Assembly (NCBI GenBank): GCA_020445945.1
Contig: JAGRFQ010000018.1
Location: 4,089-50,958, forward strand
Direction: 5' to 3'
DNA length: 46,870 nucleotides
Source: Rhodocyclaceae bacterium
GTDB lineage: Bacteria > Pseudomonadota > Gammaproteobacteria > Burkholderiales > Rhodocyclaceae
Every line of letters begins with the position of its first letter. Positions within the stretch are counted from its first letter, which is position 1. Shown piece by piece: positions 38,824 through 46,870 of this stretch. Both the position numbers and the translations under genes were made by a program. The notes under the pieces were generated by a model. That model saw only the letters and a list, made by a program, of their open reading frames with translations. It had not been told where the DNA came from and searched no databases.

Positions 38824-38834
38824 TTGTCTGACAA
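38824..38834. promoter_or_regulatory. GntR (FCD-type) operator
   Basis: TTGTC-T-GACAA is a perfect palindrome around a central base and resembles the operators of FadR/GlcC/LldR-type regulators. It lies 12 bases before the ATG of the adjacent GntR gene, in the place for autoregulation and control of the whole glc operon. Confidence 0.6.
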
Positions 38835-38846
38835 CCTGACGAATTT

Positions 38847-39581
38847 ATGCCGACCATTTCGCCCCTTTCACGTCCGTCCCAGCTCAGCGAAAGCGTTTCC
38901 AATACGATCGAGCAGTGGATTTGCGATGGCTCGATGGCGCCGGGTGTGAAATTGCCGACCGAAAAAGCGCTGTCCACCCAGTTTGGCGTGTCGCGTGCCG
39001 TGGTGCGCGAGGCGATTTCGCGTCTGAAGGCCGAGGGCTATGTGCACAGCCGCCAGGGAGCGGGGGCGTTCGTGATGGCGCGGCCGGGGCTGGAGAGCTT
39101 CCGGCTGGCCGGGCGGGGTGAGGCGGCGTCGGACGACGTGACGGCCGACATCTTCGAGCTGCGTTACATCGTCGAAACCGCTGCAGCGGCGCTGGCAGCA
39201 CGCCGCCGTACGCGGGACGATCTGGCGGTGATGCGCGAGGCGCTGGTGACGATGGGCGCACGGCTGGCGTGCCGCGGCGATGGCACCCAGGCCGATGACG
39301 ATTTTCACATTGCCATCGCGGCGGCCACGGGCAACCCGATGATCCAGCGCTTCGCGCGTTTCATGGGCAACCAGTTCTACGCATCGCGCGTGCCGACGTG
39401 GAACGAGGAAGGGCATGCCGAAGGCCGCGCGCAGGATGCGCAGGACGAACACCAGGCCATCTTCGACGCCATCGCGGCGGGCGATCCGATGGCCGCGCAC
39501 GCTGCTGCGCGCAATCACTTAGTTCAGGCCGCTCACCGCCTGGGAATGAAAACCGACCATTGGGACAAGGAGATACGGTGA
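38847..39581 (+). CDS. glcC: GntR/FCD transcriptional regulator of the glc operon
   Basis: 244 residues. The winged helix (15-80) has LPTEKALSTQFGVSRAVVRE and ISRLKAEGYVHSRQGAGAFV. The FCD ligand-binding domain (about 95-230) has IFELRYIVETAAAALAARR, DDDFHIAIAAATGNPMIQRF and DEHQAIFDAIAAGDPMAAHA; Asp and His residues form the usual metal site. Placed directly before glcD, which overlaps its stop by one base, it most likely responds to glycolate or another 2-hydroxy acid. The symbol glcC is given from context; an LldR-like lactate sensor would look similar. Confidence 0.82.
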   Translation: MPTISPLSRPSQLSESVSNTIEQWICDGSMAPGVKLPTEKALSTQFGVSRAVVREAISRLKAEGYVHSRQGAGAFVMARPGLESFRLAGRGEAASDDVTADIFELRYIVETAAAALAARRRTRDDLAVMREALVTMGARLACRGDGTQADDDFHIAIAAATGNPMIQRFARFMGNQFYASRVPTWNEEGHAEGRAQDAQDEHQAIFDAIAAGDPMAAHAAARNHLVQAAHRLGMKTDHWDKEIR

Positions 39582-41095
39582 TGACTGCCGAAGCGGCGAT
39601 GCTGCCGGAGAATGCCGTGAAGGATGCCGATTTTTCGGCGATCGACAAGGCGCGGGTAATCGAGGCCTTGTCGCGGGTGCTCCCCAAGACGTGCCTGATG
39701 CACGTGGACGAGGACTTGCGGCCCTACGAGTGCGATGGTCTGTCGGTGTATCGTCAGCTGCCGCTGGCGGTGGCCTTGCCGCACACCGAGGCGCAGGTGG
39801 CTGCGGTGATTGCCGCCTGCCGTGCCCTCGGCGTGCCGGTGGTGGCGCGCGGCGCCGGCACGGGCTTGTCGGGCGGTGCCTTGCCGCATGCCCACGGCGT
39901 GCTGCTGTCGCTGGCGCGGCTGAACCGGATCGTGTCGCTGGACCCGGTGGCGCGCACCGCGGTGGTCCAGCCGGGGGTGCGCAATCTGGCGATTTCCGAA
40001 GCGGCGGCGCCGCACGGGCTGTACTACGCGCCCGACCCGTCGTCGCAGATCGCCTGTTCGATCGGCGGCAACGTGGCCGAAAACGCCGGTGGGGTGCATT
40101 GCCTCAAGTACGGATTGACGGTGCATAACGTGTTGCGCGTGCGCGGCGTCACCATCGACGGCGAGATCGTCGAGGTGGGCAACGCGGCGCTCGATGCGCC
40201 TGGCTACGATCTGCTGGCGCTGATGCACGGTTCGGAGGGCATGCTCGCCGTGATCACCGAGATCACGGTCAAGCTCACCCCCAAGCCGCAGCTGGCGCAG
40301 TGCGTGCTGGCGGCCTTCGATGACGTGGTCAAGGCCGGCGAGGCGGTGGCGTCGGTGATCGCCGCCGGCATCATCCCGGCCGGGCTGGAGATGATGGATC
40401 AGCCGGCCACCGCGGCAGTCGAGGAGTTCGTGCATGCCGGCTACCCGCTCGACGCGAAGGCGATCCTGCTGTGCGAGTCCGACGGCACGCCGGAAGAGGT
40501 GGCCGAGGAAGTCGGCCGGGTGTGCGAGGTGCTCTCGGCGGCGGGCGCGACCGAAGTGCGGGTGTCGCAGACCGAGGAGGAGCGGCTGCGTTTCTGGGCC
40601 GGGCGCAAAGCCGCGTTCCCGGCGGCGGGGCGGATTTCGGCCGACTATTTCTGCATGGACGGCACCATTCCGCGCCGCCGGCTGGGCGAGATGCTGCTCG
40701 CCATTCAGGCCATGGAGCGCAAGTACCAACTGCGCTGCATCAACGTATTTCACGCCGGCGACGGCAATCTCCACCCCCTGATCCTGTTCGATGCCAACGT
40801 CGGCGACGAGCTGGCACGGGCCGAAGCCTTTGGTGGCGAGATTCTGGAACTGTCGGTCAGCCTTGGCGGCACCATCACCGGTGAGCACGGCGTGGGGGTC
40901 GAGAAGGTCGGGCACATGTGCGCGCAGTTCTCCGACCTCGAGCGCAACACCTTTTTTCGCGTCAAGGCGGCCTTCGACCCGGACGGCCTGCTCAACCCCG
41001 GCAAGGCCGTGCCGACCCTCAACCGTTGCGCCGAGTTCGGTCACATGCACGTCAAGGGCGGGCAGTTGCCGCACCCGGACATCGAGCGCTTTTAG
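39581..41095 (+). CDS. glcD: Glycolate oxidase FAD subunit GlcD
   Basis: 504 residues from ATG 39581, with AAGGAG ten bases upstream; E. coli GlcD has 499. The FAD-binding type 4 domain has ARGAGTGLSGGALPHAHG, PGVRNLAISEAAAPHGLYYA and IGGNVAENAGGVHCLKYG. The C-terminal oxidase domain has NVFHAGDGNLHPL and GGTITGEHGVGVEK, with the metal and substrate histidines. Role: oxidation of glycolate (or D-lactate) to the 2-oxo acid, with GlcE and GlcF passing electrons to the respiratory chain at the inner membrane. The gene is coupled to the regulator upstream. Confidence 0.93.
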   Translation: MTAEAAMLPENAVKDADFSAIDKARVIEALSRVLPKTCLMHVDEDLRPYECDGLSVYRQLPLAVALPHTEAQVAAVIAACRALGVPVVARGAGTGLSGGALPHAHGVLLSLARLNRIVSLDPVARTAVVQPGVRNLAISEAAAPHGLYYAPDPSSQIACSIGGNVAENAGGVHCLKYGLTVHNVLRVRGVTIDGEIVEVGNAALDAPGYDLLALMHGSEGMLAVITEITVKLTPKPQLAQCVLAAFDDVVKAGEAVASVIAAGIIPAGLEMMDQPATAAVEEFVHAGYPLDAKAILLCESDGTPEEVAEEVGRVCEVLSAAGATEVRVSQTEEERLRFWAGRKAAFPAAGRISADYFCMDGTIPRRRLGEMLLAIQAMERKYQLRCINVFHAGDGNLHPLILFDANVGDELARAEAFGGEILELSVSLGGTITGEHGVGVEKVGHMCAQFSDLERNTFFRVKAAFDPDGLLNPGKAVPTLNRCAEFGHMHVKGGQLPHPDIERF

Positions 41096-41110
41096 GCGCC
41101 CGATTCAATT

Positions 41111-41242
41111 ATGAGCACAGGGTGGACACAGTTTCTGCTGGTGGCGGTGCCGGTGTTGTCGTTGATCGGCACCTGGCTGGCGTTGCGCGCCCTGCCCGGA
41201 CGCAAGAGACCGCCGCGCGCGGCGGACAAGGATGAATCATGA
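41111..41242 (+). CDS. Small single-helix membrane protein in the glc operon
   Basis: 43 residues, starting MSTGWTQFLLVAVPVLSLIG with a membrane helix to about residue 25, then a basic tail GRKRPPRAADKDES. The stop overlaps the glcE start (ATGA), and the gene begins 15 bases after glcD. This tight packing supports it being translated. Charge distribution suggests N-out, C-in. It has no recognised family by eye. It might anchor or stabilise the GlcDEF complex at the membrane, by inference only. Confidence 0.6.
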   Translation: MSTGWTQFLLVAVPVLSLIGTWLALRALPGRKRPPRAADKDES

Positions 41243-42303
41243 GTGACATGCAACAGGTGTGGGTCGAGCGAATTCGTGCCGCAGCCGATACCGGCACGCA
41301 GCTGAGAATCCGCGGCGGCGGGAGCAAGGACTTCTATGGCCAGCACACCGAGGGCGCGGTGTTCGATACGCGCGAACACCGCGGCGTGATCAGCTACGAG
41401 CCGACCGAGCTGGTGATTACGGTGCGTGCCGGCACGCCCCTGGTCGAGCTCGAGGCCGTGCTCGCCGAGCGCGGTCAGATGCTTGGTTTCGAGCCGCCTC
41501 ACTTTGGCCCCGACGCCACCGTGGGCGGCTGTGTCGCGGCCGGGCTGTCCGGACCGCGCCGCGCCGCGGCCGGCGCGGTGCGCGACTTCGTGCTCGGCGT
41601 CACCCTGATCGACGGGCGCGGCGATGTGCTGCGCTTCGGTGGCGAGGTGATGAAAAACGTGGCGGGTTACGACGTATCGCGCTTGATGGTCGGCAGCCTC
41701 GGCACGCTCGGTGTGCTGCTCGACGTCTCGCTCAAGGTGTTGCCGGTGCCGGTTGCCGAGGCGACCCTGCGTTTCGAGGCCGACGAGGTCCGCGCGCTCA
41801 AGCAATTCAACGCCTGGGGCGCGCAGCCGCTGCCGATCACTGCCTCGTGCTGGTCGGCGGGGGCGATGTGTGTGCGTCTGTCGGGTGCTGCGGCGGCGGT
41901 CGAGGCCGCGGCGCGCCAGCTGGGCGGCGACCGTCTCGAAGATGCGGCCGCGACCGCGCACTGGGCGGGCATGCGCGAGCAGCGCAACGGTTTCTTTGGC
42001 GGCAACGCCCCGCTGTGGCGGGTGTCGGTGCCGTCGGTGGCTGCGCCGCTGGGGCTCGACGGCGCACAACTCATCGAATGGGGCGGCGCGCAGCGCTGGC
42101 TGCGCAGCGAGGCCGACGTACGCCGCATTCGCGACCGCGCGGCCGCGCTGGGCGGACACGCCACCTTGTTCCGCGGCAAGGACGCAGCCACGGCGGTGTT
42201 TCATCCGCTCGCGCCGGCCCTCAAGACCATTCATTCACGGCTCAAGGCCAGTTTCGATCCGGCGGGCATCTTCAACCCCGGTCGCCTCTACGACGGACTC
42301 TGA
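41239..42303 (+). CDS. glcE: Glycolate oxidase FAD-binding subunit GlcE
   Basis: 354 residues, usual size for GlcE. The FAD-binding type 4 domain has RIRGGGSKDFYG, PTELVITVRAGTPLVELEAV, FGPDATVGGCVAAGLSGPRR and GGEVMKNVAGYDVSRLMVGS. The C-terminal oxidase domain is reduced compared with GlcD, as normal for the family. It ends SFDPAGIFNPGRLYDGL. The gene starts within the stop of the small membrane protein gene and is followed after 3 bases by glcF, so translation is tightly coupled. Confidence 0.93.
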   Translation: MSDMQQVWVERIRAAADTGTQLRIRGGGSKDFYGQHTEGAVFDTREHRGVISYEPTELVITVRAGTPLVELEAVLAERGQMLGFEPPHFGPDATVGGCVAAGLSGPRRAAAGAVRDFVLGVTLIDGRGDVLRFGGEVMKNVAGYDVSRLMVGSLGTLGVLLDVSLKVLPVPVAEATLRFEADEVRALKQFNAWGAQPLPITASCWSAGAMCVRLSGAAAAVEAAARQLGGDRLEDAAATAHWAGMREQRNGFFGGNAPLWRVSVPSVAAPLGLDGAQLIEWGGAQRWLRSEADVRRIRDRAAALGGHATLFRGKDAATAVFHPLAPALKTIHSRLKASFDPAGIFNPGRLYDGL

Positions 42304-42306
42304 CTC

Positions 42307-43545
42307 ATGCAGACTCAACTCGCCGAATCGATCAAGGACACCGACGTCGGGCGCGAAGCCGACGCCATTTTGCGCAAGTGCGTGCATTGCGGTTTTTGCA
42401 CCGCCACCTGCCCAACCTACCAGCTGCTGGGTGACGAGCTCGACAGCCCGCGCGGCCGGATTTACCTCATCAAGCAAATGCTCGAAGGTCAGCCGGTGAC
42501 CGAAAAAACGCGCTTGCATCTCGACCGCTGCCTCACCTGCCGCGCCTGCGAGACCACCTGCCCGTCGGGCGTGGCCTATGGCCGGCTGGTCGATCTGGGG
42601 CGCCACATCGCCGACCAGCGGGTGCCGCGCCGCGGCGTGGACCGCAGCGTGCGCTGGCTGCTGCGCGAGTTCGTGCCGCGCGCCGGCCTGTTCGGCATGG
42701 CGATGCGTGCCGGGCGCATGGTGCGCCCGCTGCTGCCGGCGGTGCTCAAGGACAAGGTGCCGCTGGTGGCACCGGCCGGACAGTGGCCGGCGGCGCGCCA
42801 TGCGCGCAAGATGGTTACGCTGGCCGGCTGTGCGCAGCCGGCGATGGCGCCGTCGGTCAATGCCGCGACCGCGCGGGTGCTCGACGCGCTCGGCATTTCG
42901 CTGGTCGAGGCGAGCAAGGCCGGCTGCTGTGGCGCGGTGCGCCATCACCTCAACGACCACGCCGGCGGCAAGGCCGACGCGCGGCGCAATATCGACGCCT
43001 GGTGGCCGCTGATCGAGCGCGGCGAGATCGAGGCGATCGTGATGACCGCCTCGGGCTGCGGGGTGCAGGTCAAGGACTACGGTCATTTCTTGGCGAGCGA
43101 TCCGGTGTATGCCGAGCGTGCGGCCAAGGTGTCGGCGCTGACCCGCGACATCGCCGAAGTGGTCGATGCCGAACTGGCGCGTCTCAAGGCCATGCTGCCG
43201 GCGCCGGCAACGCCTCAGCCGCTGGTGTTTCACGCCCCGTGCACATTGCAGCACGGACTCAAGCTCAAGGGACGGGTCGAGGCGATCCTGACCGCGGCCG
43301 GCTTTGCGCTCACCCCGGTGAAGGATGCGCACCTGTGCTGCGGTTCGGCGGGCACCTATTCGGTGCTGCAGCCGGCACTGTCGAAAACCCTGCGCGACAA
43401 CAAACTCGCGGCGCTGCAGGCCGGTGGCGCGGGGTGTATCGCGTCGGCCAACGTGGGCTGCATGACCCATCTGCAGTCGGGCACTGGCACGCCGGTGCGT
43501 CACTGGATCGAACTGATCGACGCGCAGCTGGCAAAACACGCCTGA
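42307..43545 (+). CDS. glcF: Glycolate oxidase iron-sulfur subunit GlcF
   Basis: 412 residues. Two [4Fe-4S] ferredoxin motifs: CVHCGFCTATCP (Cys25, 28, 31, 35) and CLTCRACETTCP (Cys75, 78, 81, 85). Two CCG domains follow, with AGCCGAVRHHLNDH and, later, HAPCTLQHGLK and HLCCGSAGTYSVLQPAL. All expected cysteines are present. The subunit carries electrons from the flavin subunits towards quinone. It is the last gene of the operon; a 6-bp GC stem lies just downstream without a T-run. Confidence 0.95.
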   Translation: MQTQLAESIKDTDVGREADAILRKCVHCGFCTATCPTYQLLGDELDSPRGRIYLIKQMLEGQPVTEKTRLHLDRCLTCRACETTCPSGVAYGRLVDLGRHIADQRVPRRGVDRSVRWLLREFVPRAGLFGMAMRAGRMVRPLLPAVLKDKVPLVAPAGQWPAARHARKMVTLAGCAQPAMAPSVNAATARVLDALGISLVEASKAGCCGAVRHHLNDHAGGKADARRNIDAWWPLIERGEIEAIVMTASGCGVQVKDYGHFLASDPVYAERAAKVSALTRDIAEVVDAELARLKAMLPAPATPQPLVFHAPCTLQHGLKLKGRVEAILTAAGFALTPVKDAHLCCGSAGTYSVLQPALSKTLRDNKLAALQAGGAGCIASANVGCMTHLQSGTGTPVRHWIELIDAQLAKHA

Positions 43546-43939
43546 CCGGTGCCCCCGCGCGGTGCCGGGGGTGTGAAATAGTGCCGCTGCGGCGTGTATT
43601 CGCGCTCAAGTCGAAGGGGCGCGCGTCGTTACATGAGCATGCAGACCGTGCCCCGCCCGCGTCGCCCGGCATCGCCCGCCGCCGCGCGGATTATCGTTCC
43701 CCCGCATGCCATTGCGGTGACCGCGTGCGCCATCGCGGACGACAATGCCGCGATGTCTGCCGCCGGGCCGCATGCGCGTGTCGAAACGTGTTTCAATCCT
43801 CTTTGCGTTGAATCTGCGCGCCCGTTGCATCCCTGCGCCGGCGAATGTCATAAGATAGCCGGTGCCGGAGCGTGGCGTTTTGCGCACAGTGTTTTGCGCC
43901 GCTTCCAAACCAATAACAACAGTTTCGATACCCGACATC
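43546..43939. other. Intergenic region between glcF and the PP2C gene
   Basis: 394 bases with no convincing gene. A weak hairpin CCCCCG/CGGGGG (about 43553-43574) follows glcF. A -10-like CATAAG (43849-43854) lies 18 bases after TTGCAT (43825-43830), a plausible promoter for the phosphatase gene. A frame from 43633 is open but has Ala/Pro/Arg-rich, low-quality protein and no ribosome binding site. Confidence 0.5.
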
Positions 43940-44713
43940 ATGGCGCTGAAAGTTGAAACCTGCGTCGCCCGTCATTTGGGCGACCGTACCGAGCAACAGG
44001 ATCAGGTGGCGATTTTCGGCCACCCCGAGAAGGCCGGCATGCTGATGGCGGTGCTCGCCGACGGCATGGGCGGGCACACCGGCGGCGCGATGGCCGCCGA
44101 GCAGGTGGTGCTCAAGGCCAAGCAGAATTTCGAGGCCTTTGCCCCGCGCGACGAGACGCCCGAGCGGCTGCTGGCCGATGTGGTGAAAGAGTCGCATCTG
44201 GTGATCAAGCTCACCCGTTTTACGAGCGAGCAGGATCCGCACAGTACCGCGGTGGTGTTCCTGCTGCAGCGCGACCGTGCCGACTGGGTGCATTGCGGCG
44301 ATTCGCGCTTCTATCACTTCCGCGGCGACAAGCTGGTGTACCGCAGCGCCGACCATTCGCTGGTGGGCGAGCTACAGCGCAAGGGCCGGCTCAGCGACGC
44401 CGAGGCGCTGGTGCATCCGCATCGCAATGTGCTGCTGTCGTGTCTGGGCAGCGAGCGCGAGCCACGGATCGACCTCAACGGGGTGGCGCCGCTGATCGGT
44501 GGCGACAGCTTTTTGCTGTGTTCGGACGGCTTGTGGGCCTACTTCGAAGACGCCGAGATCGGTCAGGTACTGGCCACGATGAACGCGCGCGATGCCTGCC
44601 AGGCGCTGATTTCACGTGCCCGCGAACGCGCCGACGGTGAGGGCGACAACCTGTCGCTGGCGGTGATCCGGCTGGTCAACGTGGCCGACGAAGCGCCGCC
44701 TGTCCTGCACTGA
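43940..44713 (+). CDS. PP2C-family protein phosphatase
   Basis: 257 residues from ATG 43940, where family similarity begins; no good ribosome binding site is seen and an upstream ATG at 43862 is in frame. Motifs: DRTEQQDQ (first metal Asp at 21), AVLADGMGGHTGG (Asp41, Gly42), WVHCGDSRFYHFRGDKLVYR, SFLLCSDGLWAYF and GEGDNLSLAVIRL. All acidic metal-binding residues are present, so it should be an active Mg/Mn-dependent Ser/Thr phosphatase. It is soluble, without sensor domain or membrane helix. No partner Hanks-type kinase or FHA protein is adjacent, and the gene converges on corA. Confidence 0.9.
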   Translation: MALKVETCVARHLGDRTEQQDQVAIFGHPEKAGMLMAVLADGMGGHTGGAMAAEQVVLKAKQNFEAFAPRDETPERLLADVVKESHLVIKLTRFTSEQDPHSTAVVFLLQRDRADWVHCGDSRFYHFRGDKLVYRSADHSLVGELQRKGRLSDAEALVHPHRNVLLSCLGSEREPRIDLNGVAPLIGGDSFLLCSDGLWAYFEDAEIGQVLATMNARDACQALISRARERADGEGDNLSLAVIRLVNVADEAPPVLH

Positions 44714-44717
44714 GCGC

Positions 44718-45815
44718 TCAAGTGCGCTGGCGGCGTTCGCGTCGCCACAAAATGGCCGCGAGCAACACCGCGGTGGTCATCATCAGCCCGATCGACAGCC
44801 AGAAGCCATGCGTTGCGTGTGCCCACGGCAAGGTCTCGAAATTCATGCCGAAGATGCCGGCGATCAGCGTGGCCGGCAAGAACAGCATGGTCAGCACGGT
44901 GAGCACGCGGACTTCCTGGTTCAGGCGGTTGCTGACGCTCGACAGGTAGATGTTGAGCACGTCGCCGAGCAGGTCGCGCACGTCGTCGAGCAGTTCGACC
45001 ACGTGCAGGGTGTGGTCCAGTATGTCGCGCAGGTAGGGGCGCGTGGCTTCGCTGAAAATGCCGCCCTCGGTGCGCACCAGCGTGCCGAGCACTTCGCGCA
45101 GCGGCCACGCCGCGCGGCGCACCGTCAGCAGCTCGTGCTTGAGGTTGTTGATTCGCCGCAGAACCGCCGGTGCGGGTGATTCGGCTGCCTCGTCCTCCAT
45201 CGCCTCGGCCGCGCTGCCGAGCGCATCCACCAGCGTGAAGTAGCGGTCAACCAGGGTGTCGATCACGCCGTGGGCGAGGTGGTCGATGCCGCGGCTGCGC
45301 AACTGCGCGCCGGGGGTGCGCAGGCGTTGGCGCAGCGCTTCGAACAGGCCGGTGGGGCGCTCCTGGAAGGTGAGCACGAACTCGCGGCCGATGATGACGC
45401 TGATCTGGTCGGCTTCGACGCTGCGCGTGTTCTCGTGCCAGGTGAACATGCGGATCACGCAGTACAGATAGTCGCCGTAGTCGTCGATCTTGGGACGCTG
45501 GCCGGTGTTGAGGATGTCTTCCATCACCAGTGGGTGGAGTCCGAAGCGCTGCCCGATGGCGCGCATCAATTCGGCGTCCTGCAGCCCGTGGACGTTGAGC
45601 CACACGCGTGGGTGCGGGGCCTGCCACCGCGTCACCGCGGCAGCGTCGGGCAGGACGGCTTCGACCAGCGCATCGGTGTCGAAACTCATCACCTGCACGG
45701 CCGGTACCGGCGTGCGGATTTCGCCGACGTGGACCAGCGTGCCCGGTGGCAGGCCGGCTTTTTTGTTCGTCGTGGCGCGTTTGCGCGGGCTGTCGGTTTT
45801 TCGCTTGTGCTTCAT
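44718..45815 (-). CDS. corA: Magnesium/cobalt transporter CorA
   Basis: 365 residues from ATG 45815; a TTG at 45821 is also possible. The N-terminus is very basic. The cytoplasmic alpha/beta domain contains FGLHPLVMEDILNTGQRPKI and YLYCVIRMFTW. The long helix covers about 190-300. Two C-terminal membrane helices flank the selectivity motif GMN in AGIFGMNFETLPWAHATHGF. It forms a homopentameric Mg2+ channel in the inner membrane. The gene stops 4 bases from the converging phosphatase gene. Confidence 0.93.
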   Translation of the reverse strand: MKHKRKTDSPRKRATTNKKAGLPPGTLVHVGEIRTPVPAVQVMSFDTDALVEAVLPDAAAVTRWQAPHPRVWLNVHGLQDAELMRAIGQRFGLHPLVMEDILNTGQRPKIDDYGDYLYCVIRMFTWHENTRSVEADQISVIIGREFVLTFQERPTGLFEALRQRLRTPGAQLRSRGIDHLAHGVIDTLVDRYFTLVDALGSAAEAMEDEAAESPAPAVLRRINNLKHELLTVRRAAWPLREVLGTLVRTEGGIFSEATRPYLRDILDHTLHVVELLDDVRDLLGDVLNIYLSSVSNRLNQEVRVLTVLTMLFLPATLIAGIFGMNFETLPWAHATHGFWLSIGLMMTTAVLLAAILWRRERRQRT

Positions 45816-45998
45816 TTTCAATGGCTTGCCAGCGGATGAATTAGGGGTTTTCAGCGCTTGCGATGGCTGGCGCGTTTAGTATGATGCACCACGGGGGTTG
45901 CAGTCGCTCACAACGCCGGCATGGCGCGGGAGATCACGCCGCAGCAGAAGCGCACGCACCTGCCGGTTTTACACCAATCTCATTCAGGGAGGACGCCA

Positions 45999-46870
45999 AT
46001 GCCAGTGGTCATTGGAGTGCCATCGGAGACGGATTCCGGCGAACGCCGTCTCGCGGTCGTACCAGACGTTGTAAAAAGATACATCAGCCTCGGGGCGCAG
46101 GTTGTGATGCAGACCGGGGCGGGGTTGCCGGCGCATTTCCGTGACGATGCCTTCGGTGGCGTGACTTTCGTCGACACCGATGCCGAGGTCTGCGCTGCCG
46201 CCGACATCGTACTCGCCGTGCAGCCGCCGAGCGCGACGCGCATCGGGCGGATGAAGACCGGCGCCGTGCTGCTGGGCATGCTGCAGCCGTGGTCCGATGC
46301 CAACCGCATTGCCAAGCTGCACAAAAAGAACATCACCTCATTCGCGCTGGAGTTGCTGCCACGCATCACCCGCTCGCAGAGCATGGACGCGTTGTCGTCG
46401 CAGGCGGCGGTAGCGGGCTATGAATGCGCGCTGATTGCCGCCGACCATTCGCCCAAGTTCTTCCCCATGCTCACCTACGCCGCCGGCACCATCCGCCCGG
46501 CCAAGGTGCTGGTCATCGGCGCCGGTGTGGCCGGGCTGCAGGCGATCGCCACCGCGCGCCGGATCGGCGCGATGGTGGAGGCCTACGATGTGCGCCCCGA
46601 AACCCGTGAACAGGTCGAATCGCTGGGTGCAAAATTTGTCGACACCGGGGTGTCGGCGGCGGGCGAGGGCGGTTATGCGCGCGAGCTTACCGACGAGGAA
46701 AAGGCCAAGCAGGCCGAAAAGCTCGCCAAGGCGGTGGCGCAATGCGACGCGCTGATCACCACCGCCGCCATTCCGGGCCGCGAGGCGCCGAAGATCATCA
46801 CCGCCGCGATGGTCGCCGGGATGAAGCCCGGCGCGGTGGTGGTCGACATGGCCGCCGACAGCGGCGGCAA
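45999..46870 (+). CDS. pntA: NAD(P) transhydrogenase alpha subunit PntA, N-terminal part
   Basis: About 290 residues are present before the window edge. The start ATG 45999 has GGGAGGA seven bases upstream. The sequence begins MPVVIGVPSETDSGERRLAV, then FALELLPRITRSQSMDALSS, the NAD-binding VLVIGAGVAGLQAIATARRI and AKFVDTGVSAAGEGGYAREL, all typical of the alanine dehydrogenase/PntA domain I. Role: proton-driven hydride transfer from NADH to NADP+ at the inner membrane, together with PntB, which would lie beyond the edge. The 183 bases upstream (45816-45998) hold its promoter but no clear motif was identified. Confidence 0.94.
   Translation, partial: MPVVIGVPSETDSGERRLAVVPDVVKRYISLGAQVVMQTGAGLPAHFRDDAFGGVTFVDTDAEVCAAADIVLAVQPPSATRIGRMKTGAVLLGMLQPWSDANRIAKLHKKNITSFALELLPRITRSQSMDALSSQAAVAGYECALIAADHSPKFFPMLTYAAGTIRPAKVLVIGAGVAGLQAIATARRIGAMVEAYDVRPETREQVESLGAKFVDTGVSAAGEGGYARELTDEEKAKQAEKLAKAVAQCDALITTAAIPGREAPKIITAAMVAGMKPGAVVVDMAADSGG

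Noticed and set aside
43594-43956. Possible small protein between glcF and the PP2C gene
   Set aside because: Biased composition, no ribosome binding site, and it runs over the start of the phosphatase gene.

Overview
The window comes from a high-GC, denitrifying Gram-negative bacterium, most likely a betaproteobacterium of the Rhodocyclales type (Azoarcus, Thauera or Zoogloea-like). This placement is inferred from gene content: a heme d1 (cd1 nitrite reductase) cofactor cluster, a PEP-CTERM/exosortase-linked regulatory and exopolysaccharide set, the rplU-rpmA-obgE-proB block, a glc operon and pntA. Genes are densely packed, with many 4-base stop/start overlaps. I saw no insertion sequence, phage gene or CRISPR array.

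Region 1 (1-6346) is heme d1 biosynthesis: the end of nirF, a fused nirDL, nirG, nirH, then nirJ and nirN. An antisense HD-GYP phosphodiesterase gene sits between nirH and nirJ. An FNR/Dnr-type box precedes nirJ, so nirJN look like a second transcription unit.

Region 2 (6347-17346) is the PEP-CTERM system block: a polyisoprenyl-phosphate sugar transferase, the sensor kinase PrsK, the sigma-54 activator PrsR, the TPR lipoprotein PrsT and a UDP-sugar 6-dehydrogenase. A Sel1/SLT lytic transglycosylase, a trypsin-like protease and tRNA-Arg(CCU) follow. The exosortase gene itself is not in the window.

Region 3 (17347-26217) holds the ABC-F ATPase Uup, lemA with a GIDE/EF-hand membrane protein, an HDOD protein, an acrylyl-CoA reductase-like enzyme, a receiver-GGDEF protein with a degenerate signature, and propionyl-CoA synthetase, closed by a clear terminator.

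Region 4 (26218-33985) is the least familiar part. One arm runs leftwards and encodes two FtsX-type permeases plus an exosortase-associated acyltransferase (FeeM/LuxI-like fold family). The divergent arm encodes an E1-like ThiF protein, a long nitroreductase-like protein and a GT-B glycosyltransferase. I infer a small-molecule or lipid-modifying pathway tied to the PEP-CTERM system. Next to it is a PEP-CTERM surface protein gene preceded by a sigma-54 -24/-12 element and an IHF consensus site, which fits control by PrsK/PrsR from region 2.

Region 5 (34070-46870) is mostly housekeeping: proB, obgE, rpmA and rplU; a SulP transporter; a GntR regulator with a palindromic operator heading glcD, a 43-residue membrane protein, glcE and glcF; a PP2C phosphatase; CorA; and the start of pntA, cut by the window edge.
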